The notes beneath the pieces are model-generated. The model did not search any database. It was given only the letters and a program-made list of their open reading frames with translations, and was not told where the DNA came from. A stretch of 64,000 nt of DNA from Candidatus Omnitrophota bacterium (GTDB lineage Bacteria; Hinthialibacterota; Hinthialibacteria; Hinthialibacterales; JAKPRU01), in NCBI GenBank assembly GCA_029570205.1, contig JAKQSI010000065.1:62001-126000 (forward strand), given 5' to 3'. This document shows positions 8,487-16,401 of the stretch, in pieces (positions within the stretch are counted from its first letter, which is position 1; each line of letters begins with the position of its first letter). Both the position numbers and the translations under genes were made by a program.

Positions 8487-9236
8487 TTACACTCTTCGAC
8501 ACACAAAATGAATCCGCTCGGCTTTCGGTTGCACCGGTTCCTCGGTCGTATTGTGATACGTTCCCAGGACCTTGAATCCGGCGTCTTTCAGCCAGGTTTT
8601 CAATGCAGGGGTGGAATACACTCGCTGGTCGTGCTTCTCCACGTATTTCTGATAACTCGAACCGTTTCTTTCAAAGATCGTAATACGAGAAGAGCAGATC
8701 TTGGTTTCAATGCTGTATTCATTCTCCCAGATATAGGAGAAATTATCGAAATTCTCGGCGAATGTGTACCCGGCGAAATTCTCCACGAGATTGTATTCCG
8801 TGGCGACATCAAAGATGAACGCCCCGCCGGATTTCAGATGCGAGTGAACATTCTGAAAGCAGGAGATCACCCCGTCCTCTTCAAGAACGTAGTTCAGGCT
8901 GTCATACAGGCAGGTCACCAGGTCGAAATCCCGATCCACCCCTTTCTGGGCGAAGGACTGCATTTTCCCCAAATAGATGGGGAAATGAACGCCCACAAGG
9001 TCCATTTTTCTTTTGGCCTCGCGGATCATATCCGGCGAACCGTCAATCCCCACCACCTCATATCCTTTCCGAGCAAAAAGAAGCGCATGACCGCCGGACC
9101 CGCACGCCAGGTCCAGTATCTTCCGGACTTTGAATCCGTGCCGCTCGCACAGATTCTCAATATGCTGCACCCAGGACGGATAATCCACCTGTCGCATGAT
9201 TCGATCATAAATCCGTGCAAATGCTTCATACATCAT
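8487..9236 (-). CDS. SAM-dependent methyltransferase, class I
   Basis: 249 residues from the MM start at 9236. Motif I is KILDLACGSGGHALLFA (about residues 39-55), followed by motif II GYEVVGIDGSPDMI, post-I aspartate, and FDLVTCLYDSLNYVLEE with GGAFIFDVATEYN. This is the standard Rossmann methyltransferase fold, closest in feel to small-molecule methyltransferases (Methyltransf_25/11). The substrate cannot be read from sequence; the position between a GT4 enzyme and a sugar kinase suggests a sugar or glycan precursor. Part of the minus operon 11160-5802, with 64 bases to the upstream gene. Confidence 0.85.
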   Translation of the reverse strand: MMYEAFARIYDRIMRQVDYPSWVQHIENLCERHGFKVRKILDLACGSGGHALLFARKGYEVVGIDGSPDMIREAKRKMDLVGVHFPIYLGKMQSFAQKGVDRDFDLVTCLYDSLNYVLEEDGVISCFQNVHSHLKSGGAFIFDVATEYNLVENFAGYTFAENFDNFSYIWENEYSIETKICSSRITIFERNGSSYQKYVEKHDQRVYSTPALKTWLKDAGFKVLGTYHNTTEEPVQPKAERIHFVCRRV

Positions 9237-9300
9237 GGGTATTCGATCTCCAGTTCGTAAAATGGGATGATCTCCCCGAATGCGGCTCCGCGCTAGTCCA

Positions 9301-11160
9301 CTATCGCGAATACAATGCCTTTTCATAAAGAGCCAGCAGGCATTGAACGTGTTCTTCCATGGTAAGCGCCGGGGGGACACCCTTTCGCAACTCGTCAAGA
9401 ATCTCCGGGCTGTTGCAGATTCGATTCACCACTTCTCGGAGGCTGCGCCAGTCTCTGTGATGGAATTGCAAACCACAAACACCGTCAGGGACAAACTCCG
9501 CCATCCCTCCGACATTGGCGGTCACCACCGGTATCCCCGCCTGGAACGCTTCATGCACAGTCAGCGGCGAATTCTCCCACCAAATGGACGGAACCACGAT
9601 CACGTCCACATCCGCAAGAACATCGCAAACGCGGTCGCAATCGTAGCGTCCCTTGAACTCGATCGCGGATGAACCCGCCGCCAGGGAGTGTAAGAGCCGT
9701 TCGTATTCGGGATAACCGTCATACCCCGGAAAAAAGCCATATATCCGAAGAATTCCTTTTGACGGATCGATGTCTCGAAACGCCCGGATCAAGAGATCCA
9801 CACCTTTCGGCGGTATCCAGGTTCCGATATATGCAAATCGAACAGGGCGGTGGACAGGGCGGGCAAGATCAGGCGTCCTCTCCATCGGCGGGAATCCGTT
9901 GTCCAGGTACACGATCTTCTCGGAGTCAAGTCCATGGCGGATAAAAAAGTCTCGAAGGAAGCGGGAAGGCGAAATGAACAGGTCCACATTCTGAAAGACC
10001 TCGCGGGTGAATCGCTGACGGTGACGAATACCGGCTGTGGCGCGTGGGCTGAATCGAGTCACCCACCCGGAGACATACTGGGCCAGGAAATGTATAACCC
10101 TCTCCCTCAGGATTGCGGGACTCGCCATACCCCTCTCCCCCAGGATTGGGGGAGATACAGAGGGGGTTGACTTCCCAAAATCTTCACACAACCGCAAATC
10201 CCCCCAACCGGCCGTGCAGAAATCCAGGCAACCGCCCGGCCCCGGAGCAGTGAACAAGGTCATTTCAACTTCCCGTCCACGCCAGGGAGACAAATCAATT
10301 TCAACAGGATGCCAGCCCCGGTCCGCAGGCTTGTGTTTTGCGTCCAGATACTGCTCGAAAACAGGTTCGCCGTCTACCTCCACCGCAAACTCAACCCCCT
10401 CGCCTTGTTTGTCATAAGTGGATGAGTGCATCGCAATCGAGAAACACAAGCGGGCCTGCTCCGGCACACGAATTTTCCTGCGAATCGTGGACGGCGGATG
10501 GGCTTGAATTGTCGGTACCGGCCGTCCGTCGAGATCGAACATCGTTTCCGCGACAAACCGCTTGTCGGGTGTTTCTACCGATGCGCCCTGCAATGTTCCG
10601 ACAAGATCTTTTCGGGCGGATTTCGTCCATGTTCTCAATCGGGATGCCAGGGACGAGAGAGGTCCTTTCAACAGCTGCGGTGCAAGACAGTTCCGGCATC
10701 CGTGCAATGTCGGACCGTCACATCGCTCCAATGCCGGGGTGAGCATCTGCCCGCGCTGGCAGAGAAGCCAATAATCATGCAGTGTCATTACCGTGGCAAT
10801 GCCTCGCCATTTCGCCTCTCTGGGAAGGTCCATCGAGAGATTGGTGAGATGGTGGAAATGCACAATATCCGGAGCGACCTTCCCCAGCCAGTGGCTGAAA
10901 ATCGCCGCCACTGCCCGGTTCAGGTAGGTCCGCTCGAATTGTCGGCTGAATCGGTGGGTATGGTTGATCCGCGCAACGGGAATGCCGTCGAATGTCTCCT
11001 CAATCACACGGTATTCCTCATCGGCAGGATTGTTGTATCGGTAAAAAACGAGAACCTCATGCCCCCTGCTTCGGAGGAATCGCGCGGTGTGATAGACACA
11101 GGCCTCCGAACCGGCCCAGCTGAATGGGGGAAAAGTATGATTGACCAGAACGATTTTCAT
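9301..11160 (-). CDS. GT4 glycosyltransferase with an inserted beta-rich domain and a translated repeat
   Basis: 619 residues from ATG 11160 (MKIVLVNHTFPPFSWAGSE). The N-terminal GT-B Rossmann domain (about 1-180, with APDIVHFHHLTNLSMDLP) and the C-terminal domain (about 390-619, with VRFAYIGTWIPPKGVDLLI and the nucleotide-sugar loop PSIWWENSPLTVHEAFQAG) are typical of family GT4, which uses UDP- or GDP-sugars with retention. Between them lies an extra segment: about residues 200-328 look like a beta-sandwich (VEFAVEVDGEPVFEQ, GWHPVEIDLSPWRGREVEM), and about 330-355 are encoded by dispersed repeat copy B. Ordinary GT4 enzymes are about 370-420 residues, so the insert explains the size. First gene of the minus operon with methyltransferase, kinase and panE-like genes. 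Confidence 0.85.
   Translation of the reverse strand: MKIVLVNHTFPPFSWAGSEACVYHTARFLRSRGHEVLVFYRYNNPADEEYRVIEETFDGIPVARINHTHRFSRQFERTYLNRAVAAIFSHWLGKVAPDIVHFHHLTNLSMDLPREAKWRGIATVMTLHDYWLLCQRGQMLTPALERCDGPTLHGCRNCLAPQLLKGPLSSLASRLRTWTKSARKDLVGTLQGASVETPDKRFVAETMFDLDGRPVPTIQAHPPSTIRRKIRVPEQARLCFSIAMHSSTYDKQGEGVEFAVEVDGEPVFEQYLDAKHKPADRGWHPVEIDLSPWRGREVEMTLFTAPGPGGCLDFCTAGWGDLRLCEDFGKSTPSVSPPILGERGMASPAILRERVIHFLAQYVSGWVTRFSPRATAGIRHRQRFTREVFQNVDLFISPSRFLRDFFIRHGLDSEKIVYLDNGFPPMERTPDLARPVHRPVRFAYIGTWIPPKGVDLLIRAFRDIDPSKGILRIYGFFPGYDGYPEYERLLHSLAAGSSAIEFKGRYDCDRVCDVLADVDVIVVPSIWWENSPLTVHEAFQAGIPVVTANVGGMAEFVPDGVCGLQFHHRDWRSLREVVNRICNSPEILDELRKGVPPALTMEEHVQCLLALYEKALYSR
10096..10170. repeat. Dispersed palindromic repeat, copy B, inside a coding sequence
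   Basis: Two hairpins in tandem: CTCCCCCA-ATCC-TGGGGGAG and a weaker CTCCCTCA/GGGAG pair, flanked by AACCC and GGGTTGA. Read in reverse it matches copy C (15242-15329) over the first 34 bases with one mismatch. It is in frame with the GT4 gene and encodes SPPILGERGMASPAILRERV. Confidence 0.8.
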
Positions 11161-11273
11161 GGGTTCGTCATCTGTTCCGTGGAGATATCTGATGGTACAA
11201 TAGGGTGTATCGGTACGATTCAAAAGGACAAGGGTCCGTCGCGAAAAGTCGGGCCGAGGAGGATGTGCATATT

Positions 11274-11726
11274 GTGACGAAAGCGCGGAAGACAGAAGCG
11301 GTTGCCCGCGAAATGTATGAAGAAAGTCGGGAAATTGCTGTGGCGGCAGCGGAGGCCTTGTTTGAAGGAAAAGGGGAAGACATCGCTCTTCTGGATCTCT
11401 CCGCCCTGCCGGCCTGCGCGGATTTCTTTGTGATCGCCACAGGAAACTCTGTGGTACACATGAGATCCCTCACGGAGCGCGTAATGGAATTGCTCGCAAG
11501 ACTTGGTTTTCGGAATGCAAAAATCGAAGGGGAGGAAAGTACCGCATGGATTCTGCTGGATTATCCGTCCGTGCTGGTTCATGTCTTCTCCTCGGAAGCG
11601 CGGAACTTTTATGGGCTGGAGCGCTTGTGGGGAGATGCGGAAATAGTGGACTGGCAACAGGAGTTCGGTCCGGATGGGCAGATAGAATATATCGATGCAG
11701 GAATTCGCCCGCAATCCGGTGTATAA
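11274..11726 (+). CDS. rsfS: Ribosomal silencing factor RsfS (Iojap/DUF143)
   Basis: About 150 residues from GTG 11274, which follows a GAGGAGG site by 11 bases; ATG 11313 is the alternative. The family core is plain: KGEDIALLDLSALPACADFF, VIATGNSVVHMRSLTERVM, then GEESTAWILLDYPSVLVHVF and ARNFYGLERLWGDA. RsfS binds L14 on the large ribosomal subunit and blocks subunit joining when nutrients are scarce. It is divergent from the GT4 operon and followed 69 bases later by the YvyF-like gene. Confidence 0.93.
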   Translation: MTKARKTEAVAREMYEESREIAVAAAEALFEGKGEDIALLDLSALPACADFFVIATGNSVVHMRSLTERVMELLARLGFRNAKIEGEESTAWILLDYPSVLVHVFSSEARNFYGLERLWGDAEIVDWQQEFGPDGQIEYIDAGIRPQSGV

Positions 11727-11795
11727 TGCGCCGAGAGTAGATCAAGGTTGGGTGAGTGGAGTCGGGCCGCACCCGATCAGGCGAGGAGAACGGAC

Positions 11796-12221
11796 GTGGC
11801 ACTCGCAAATTGCAGGAAATGCGGAAAGATATACCGAAGGATTACTGTGGACATCTGTCCACAATGTCAAAAAGAAGAAGACGAAGAACTGCGGGATGCA
11901 CAGGATTACCTGCGGAGCCATCCACGGGCGACGATCTATGAGCTGGTGGACGAACTTGATATCGAGCAGCCTCTCATCGGAAAGTGGGTCGAGGAGGGAA
12001 GACTGACTCTCATCAAGGACCTCGAAGAGGAAGCCAGCGTACCCAGATGCGCCGGCTGCGGACGCGAAATCAAAGAGGGACAAACCTATTGTCGTACCTG
12101 TCTGTTCAAAAAACTTCAAAGTAAAGGACCCCAGAAGAACACGGAACCCGAAAAAGAACCGGTCCATGAAAAGCCGGAGATTCAATCATCGGGAATGCAT
12201 TACAAACGACATATCCCATAG
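11796..12221 (+). CDS. YvyF-like flagellar-region zinc protein
   Basis: 141 residues from GTG 11796, preceded by AGGAG; an in-frame ATG at 11748 lacks a ribosome site. The N-terminus has a zinc pair CRKCGKIYRR...CPQC, followed by a helical part RDAQDYLRSHPRATIYELVD and WVEEGRLTLIKD, the pattern of the TIGR03826/YvyF family found in Firmicutes flagellar operons. A second zinc pair CAGCGREIKEGQTYC...C follows, then a polar tail. The role is unclear in any species; here it is not beside flagellar genes, though a FliK-like protein is encoded at 39077-40435. Confidence 0.65.
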   Translation: MALANCRKCGKIYRRITVDICPQCQKEEDEELRDAQDYLRSHPRATIYELVDELDIEQPLIGKWVEEGRLTLIKDLEEEASVPRCAGCGREIKEGQTYCRTCLFKKLQSKGPQKNTEPEKEPVHEKPEIQSSGMHYKRHIP

Positions 12222-12232
12222 CCCCCACAGTG

Positions 12233-14008
12233 TCACAATTCTCGCCCACCATACTCCAAAAACAATCCGCACCAATCGGCCAGGTCGTCTTTGTTTCCGT
12301 CTCCCGCATCCTCCACAATCAGGACCAGTTCGTGCTTCCCTGACAGCGGAATCTCTATTTTCTGCGCGGCAGAATGCGCAGTGAATGGCGAGCTGCGGAA
12401 CACTTCTTTCCCGTCCAGCTCCACGACAAAGATAACACTCGTTCGCTCATAGCCGCCGATTACAGAAGCATCGGGACCGATCCAACCGCTCATCCGTTGC
12501 GCATTCTCCGGCACATCGAATACAATCCGCGACGAAGCATGAGTCCCGATCCCACGGGCATATACACGATTGCCGACTTGGAGCAAATGGCCGTTTATCG
12601 AACGATCCCGCTGTGGGTCTTTCCATTCCTGTGTCCAGGAACGCATCGGGTACGCCGACAACGGCAGCGGAGCGGTTCTCCTCTCGATCAGAGCCGCCAT
12701 CAAAATGAACCCCAATGCGGCAAGCAGCGCCCATCTCACACGATCTGTTCGCGACCACTGCTTCCCGATCCAGAATGCCGCTGCCGACAGCCCCACAACA
12801 GCCATAACATCGCTGCTCCCAGCATGAACCTCTGAAAGAGAGACTGTCCGGCTGTCGGGAGGACACACCGCTATCAGGTTCAGCAGGAAAAAAATACTCA
12901 AAACTGTATAGCCGATTCGACGACCGGAACCGCCGATGGTCGCAAGCGGTACGGCAAATACGAAAAACGGGAATAAATAACGTTCATGAATTCGTGTCGG
13001 AAAAAAGAAAAACGCAAGCGAAATGACCGATAATGCCCACCAGAACCCCGACCATTCTTCATCGCGCCAATAACAGAATCGAATGATGATAAACACATAG
13101 GAAATCAAAAACAGGAATAATCCGAATCGGTGATAAGAAAACCACAAGAGAATACTGTCCGCGGGTAGATCGCCGTCCGAACCGAACAGGAAAAGAAACG
13201 GAAGTTGATCGGAAACGGAAGGGTCCGCGTGAAGCTGCCAGAGATTCCACGCCCCGTAAGTCAACTGTGTCCCCCACTGCATCGGTTCCCAGAAACAGGA
13301 CCGAATCAGCAAAGATAGTTGTTGGGTGAAATAAAACGGAAGCAGCAACACGGCCATCGAGATCAACAATCCCAGTCCCATCATGCAAAACGCGCGATAT
13401 TTCCTTTCAAAAAGCGGAAATAGAAAAAACAGCGGCAGCAACGGTAACGCCTGCATTTTCATTCCCAGCGCCGCCCCGCAGAATATCCCACCCGCAAAAG
13501 GTAACGTTTGCAACAGAACGGCGGCAAGAACCAGGAAAAATGAAAAGATCGTGTCGGTCTGCCCGAAATGCGAACCGATATAAATTACCGCCGGGTTCAG
13601 CCAGAAAAATGCAAAACCCAACAAACCATAAGATGATCCAAATCTTTTTTTCAAGTAATAGAGAAGACAGAAGGCTGTCCCCAAATCTGCGAGGATATTG
13701 ACGCTCTTTATGAGAACTAAAAATCCGGTTGTCTGAAACGGATTCTCGGAGAACAGGCGGGCGAACTTTCCCAGTATTTGCAGAATATAAAAATAAACCG
13801 GCGGATAATTTACTACACCGCCTGCAATTTGGTCCGTGTGGGCATAGATAGACGGAACCGAATGCTCAGATAGATATTCGGCGCAGGATCGGTAATACAG
13901 CATATCCTGCTGAAATCCGGGCCGGAAAATGTACGGAAAGCGGCACACCAGGCCGATTAAAAACAGGCCCAGGAGTACTCGATTCCAACCGAGTTTCGGC
14001 TCATTCAT
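12233..14008 (-). CDS. GT-C membrane glycosyltransferase with C-terminal NPCBM domain
   Basis: 591 residues. Residues 1 to about 450 contain some 10-12 membrane spans. The first loop has PGFQQDMLYYRSCAEYL, the acidic motif placement usual for polyprenyl-phosphate-sugar-dependent GT-C enzymes, and later NYPPVYFYILQ and RIHERYLFPFFV. The last 120 residues form an NPCBM-like module: DRSINGHLLQVGNRVYARGI, GTHASSRIVFDVP, KHELVLIVEDAGDGNKDD and LADWCG, a sugar-binding fold known from glycosidases. It would transfer a lipid-linked sugar on the outer face of the membrane while the NPCBM part binds the acceptor. The start overlaps the preceding SGNH stop by 8 bases; last gene of the minus operon 18474-12233. 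Confidence 0.8.
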   Translation of the reverse strand: MNEPKLGWNRVLLGLFLIGLVCRFPYIFRPGFQQDMLYYRSCAEYLSEHSVPSIYAHTDQIAGGVVNYPPVYFYILQILGKFARLFSENPFQTTGFLVLIKSVNILADLGTAFCLLYYLKKRFGSSYGLLGFAFFWLNPAVIYIGSHFGQTDTIFSFFLVLAAVLLQTLPFAGGIFCGAALGMKMQALPLLPLFFLFPLFERKYRAFCMMGLGLLISMAVLLLPFYFTQQLSLLIRSCFWEPMQWGTQLTYGAWNLWQLHADPSVSDQLPFLFLFGSDGDLPADSILLWFSYHRFGLFLFLISYVFIIIRFCYWRDEEWSGFWWALSVISLAFFFFPTRIHERYLFPFFVFAVPLATIGGSGRRIGYTVLSIFFLLNLIAVCPPDSRTVSLSEVHAGSSDVMAVVGLSAAAFWIGKQWSRTDRVRWALLAALGFILMAALIERRTAPLPLSAYPMRSWTQEWKDPQRDRSINGHLLQVGNRVYARGIGTHASSRIVFDVPENAQRMSGWIGPDASVIGGYERTSVIFVVELDGKEVFRSSPFTAHSAAQKIEIPLSGKHELVLIVEDAGDGNKDDLADWCGLFLEYGGREL

Positions 14009-15353
14009 CGGGACTGGTTCCGGTTCGCGCCCTGATTTCCTTTAATCGATTGAAAATGATCCCGGAAATCAATTCGTTTCCGGTCGGATTTGTATGCACA
14101 ATATCTTCAAACACAGTATTTTGACTCTCCGAAAACGGGGAAATATCGCCGACATTCAATACGGAAATCCCCTGCTGTTCGAGAACATTCGCGGATCGTT
14201 TGATGAATTCCCCATACAGAATATGAAAATCATTACCGTAATCGGAATAATTTTCCCTCAAGAATGTTTCCATGTGCAATACAATCTGTTTTTCCTCTTC
14301 CGTGTGGAACTGCTTTTGCCCCAGATCCGGCTGAAATACCAACAGGAAAACCACATTCCGGGCACGACACAAATCGCGAAACTTCAGAATAATCCCCGTG
14401 TAGACATCCACAAGATCCTGTAGATAATCCGAGGAGGGGGGTATTGTTTCAGCCGTTCGGTCCGGTATAGGAGGAACTGCATTGTTCGGCTTGAAAAGGC
14501 TCTTTCGAATTTCGGAATAAGCGCGACTTCTGTGAAGTAATGCCCCAAAAAAACGGGCGGTCGCGCTGGAGATTTGTGTCTGTGATTTGTAATTCGCGAG
14601 AAGCTCGGTCTCAATCTGGGTCAGCACGAACAGATTGGACCGCAGTTCCTCGCGGGTTTTCTGATGGCCGAGGGCGTACTTATGAAACCAGGCCCCGAAA
14701 AAATCGTTCCACCCGTCGTAGACTACAATCAGGTCCGGCTGCAAGTCGATCAGTTCCGTAACCGTGTATGCAAGTTCCTGTCCTGCAAGGAACCCGCACA
14801 CCCCCGCATTGATCCATTCGGCGCCGCTGTTGCGCCGCTGAAGGCATGCGACAAGGGTCTCCATGTCGCTGTGCGCACCCAATCCGAAAACCGCCGATCC
14901 CCCTACCATGATGGCGCGCGGTTTCGGTCCCCGCACGGGATCGACTTCCGGCCCTCGAAACCCCAGAGAATTGATCGTGAACGTCTCCGTCTTTTGATTC
15001 GGCAGGTTCTTGTACAGTGTGAACGGGGAAATCGCCAGTTTCAGCGGCCCCTCGGCGGTGGAAATGCGTTGTCCGTTATGCGTATAAAAGCAAAGCGCAT
15101 ACGGATTGATCTCAACCTTGGATTCCCGAACACGGAAGAAAACCTCTACGCACACAAAACCAACCAGGAGGCCGGCAAGCAAGAGAATTCCGCGAAGGAA
15201 CCATTCGGAGATCGAACGGGATTTGTGCGGGATTGGCGAATTCAACCCCCTCTGTATCTCCCCCACTCCTGGGGGAGAGTGTTTAGTCGTTTCCCTCCCC
15301 AAGATTGGAGAGGAGCAGGGTTGGGTTGAGAAATTTCCCTGGAGATCATCCAT
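14001..15353 (-). CDS. Membrane-anchored SGNH/GDSL hydrolase-like protein
   Basis: 450 residues. After a repeat-derived N-terminus (residues about 9-37) there is one membrane span (about 52-70, LRGILLLAGLLVGFVCVEVF), then a large extracytoplasmic SGNH domain. Visible blocks are PRAIMVGGSAVFGLG (Ser of block I as GGSA), AEWINAGVCGFLAGQELA (block II), DLIVVYDGWNDFFGA (block III, Asn) and VFEDIVHTNPTGNELIS (block V, His with HTN instead of HPN). Such enzymes add or remove acetyl groups on glycans. The start ATG 15353 overlaps the stop of the preceding SGNH gene by 8 bases, supporting translation of the repeat. A downstream TTG start cannot be excluded. Confidence 0.8.
   Translation of the reverse strand: MDDLQGNFSTQPCSSPILGRETTKHSPPGVGEIQRGLNSPIPHKSRSISEWFLRGILLLAGLLVGFVCVEVFFRVRESKVEINPYALCFYTHNGQRISTAEGPLKLAISPFTLYKNLPNQKTETFTINSLGFRGPEVDPVRGPKPRAIMVGGSAVFGLGAHSDMETLVACLQRRNSGAEWINAGVCGFLAGQELAYTVTELIDLQPDLIVVYDGWNDFFGAWFHKYALGHQKTREELRSNLFVLTQIETELLANYKSQTQISSATARFFGALLHRSRAYSEIRKSLFKPNNAVPPIPDRTAETIPPSSDYLQDLVDVYTGIILKFRDLCRARNVVFLLVFQPDLGQKQFHTEEEKQIVLHMETFLRENYSDYGNDFHILYGEFIKRSANVLEQQGISVLNVGDISPFSESQNTVFEDIVHTNPTGNELISGIIFNRLKEIRARTGTSPDE
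15242..15329. repeat. Dispersed palindromic repeat, copy C, inside a coding sequence
   Basis: Begins TCAACCCCCTCTG, with hairpin one CTCCCCCA-CTCC-TGGGGGAG, a short spacer, hairpin two CTCCCCAAGATTGGAGAG, and ends GGGTTGGGTTGA. It is the longest complete copy and its outer TCAACCC/GGGTTGA ends are complementary. It lies in frame at the start of the SGNH gene and encodes SSPILGRETTKHSPPGVGEI; the insertion orientation relative to the gene is opposite to copy B. Confidence 0.8.
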
Positions 15354-16401
15354 TCGCTTTGCTCCAAAAGCCCTGCTGTTTCAGTATATCCGCCAGGAAC
15401 TCGGCAATGATCCGATGACCGAATATCCCCGGATGCCCATCCAGCGGGTGTACCCGCAACTGTTCGGCATTATATCGGCTTAAAGCCTTGAATGCGGATA
15501 CAGGAGCAAGGCCGTTCTCCACACACGCGGATGATAGCCGATCATAGCTGACTTTGTACGGGTGATTCTTAAAATCCGCCAGCACCGGCAGGATCACCGG
15601 CACGACAGGAACTGCATTGGAGTCCGACCAGGCCCGTAACTCCGCCAATGCCTTCTTGCACTCCTCCCAGCCGGGATTGTTGAAAATTTCCTCTGTTTGA
15701 TACCGAACGGCCTCACTCAGAATCTTGCGATAACGTGCGGTAAAAGGGAATAATGCGCGGCGAACCGCATTGTACGTGTAGCAGACCGTATCCGCCGGAG
15801 CCAACTCCCCGTACCGTTGCGAAAGGCGGACCCAGATATCTTCCGGCGCGGGAAGCAGATTTCCCTCCGAATCGAGGGTCCGCGTGCTTTCCGGATCATT
15901 GATTACGAGGAAAAGCAGCACAAGATCGGGATGATATCGGTATCCCTCTACTTCCAGGAACCGCACTTCCTGGACCGTATTGTATCCCGGTACGCCGGTG
16001 TTGATCGCCTCAAATTCGTTGTTTTCCCGCTCGGTGAGCAGTCTTTCCAGCACGGCCGGAAACGCTTCAGGCTGTGCAACCCCAAATCCGAATACAACGG
16101 AATCTCCCAGGCACAGGATCCGATAAACGTTTTCCCGACGGTCATAGATCAGGAATTCCGACTCCCGCAAGCCCCGGCTGTTGATCCGTACCGTTGCGCC
16201 ATAAACGGGGCCATCAAAACCCGGTTTGAGACGGTAGGAAATCTTCGGGTCGGGATCGGGAACGAACAACCCCCGGTCGCCGGTTGTGTGCGGATTAGGC
16301 GATCCCATATTCCATGTTCGACAAAGAACCTCCGAAAACACGAGGGCGGAGACCAGCGCAACGGCGATGGCAAGAATCTTGAAGATCTGCTCACGCCCCA
16401 T
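15346..16401 (-). CDS. Membrane-anchored SGNH/GDSL hydrolase
   Basis: 351 residues from ATG 16401, which has GGAGG seven bases upstream; an in-frame ATG at 16461 would overlap the GT2 gene by 71 bases. A span at about residues 5-24 (IFKILAIAVALVSALVFSEV) anchors it. SGNH blocks: YRILCLGDSVVFGFG (GDS), FEAINTGVPGYNTVQEV (block II), DLVLLFLVINDPEST (block III, Asn) and HPLDGHPGIFGHRIIAEFL (block V, D-x-H). It has better-kept catalytic residues than its neighbour at 14001-15353, with which it probably forms a duplicated pair. Likely role: trimming or transfer of acyl groups on an exported glycan. Confidence 0.87.
   Translation of the reverse strand: MGREQIFKILAIAVALVSALVFSEVLCRTWNMGSPNPHTTGDRGLFVPDPDPKISYRLKPGFDGPVYGATVRINSRGLRESEFLIYDRRENVYRILCLGDSVVFGFGVAQPEAFPAVLERLLTERENNEFEAINTGVPGYNTVQEVRFLEVEGYRYHPDLVLLFLVINDPESTRTLDSEGNLLPAPEDIWVRLSQRYGELAPADTVCYTYNAVRRALFPFTARYRKILSEAVRYQTEEIFNNPGWEECKKALAELRAWSDSNAVPVVPVILPVLADFKNHPYKVSYDRLSSACVENGLAPVSAFKALSRYNAEQLRVHPLDGHPGIFGHRIIAEFLADILKQQGFWSKANG

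Noticed and set aside
8381-8506. TTG start at 8506 for the galactokinase-like gene
   Set aside because: The extra codons run through repeat copy A and into the end of the methyltransferase gene; the internal ATG near 8380 has AGGAG.
8412-9260. Plus-strand frame of 282 codons opposite the methyltransferase gene
   Set aside because: The minus strand carries clear methyltransferase motifs; this frame has no ribosome site or recognisable product.
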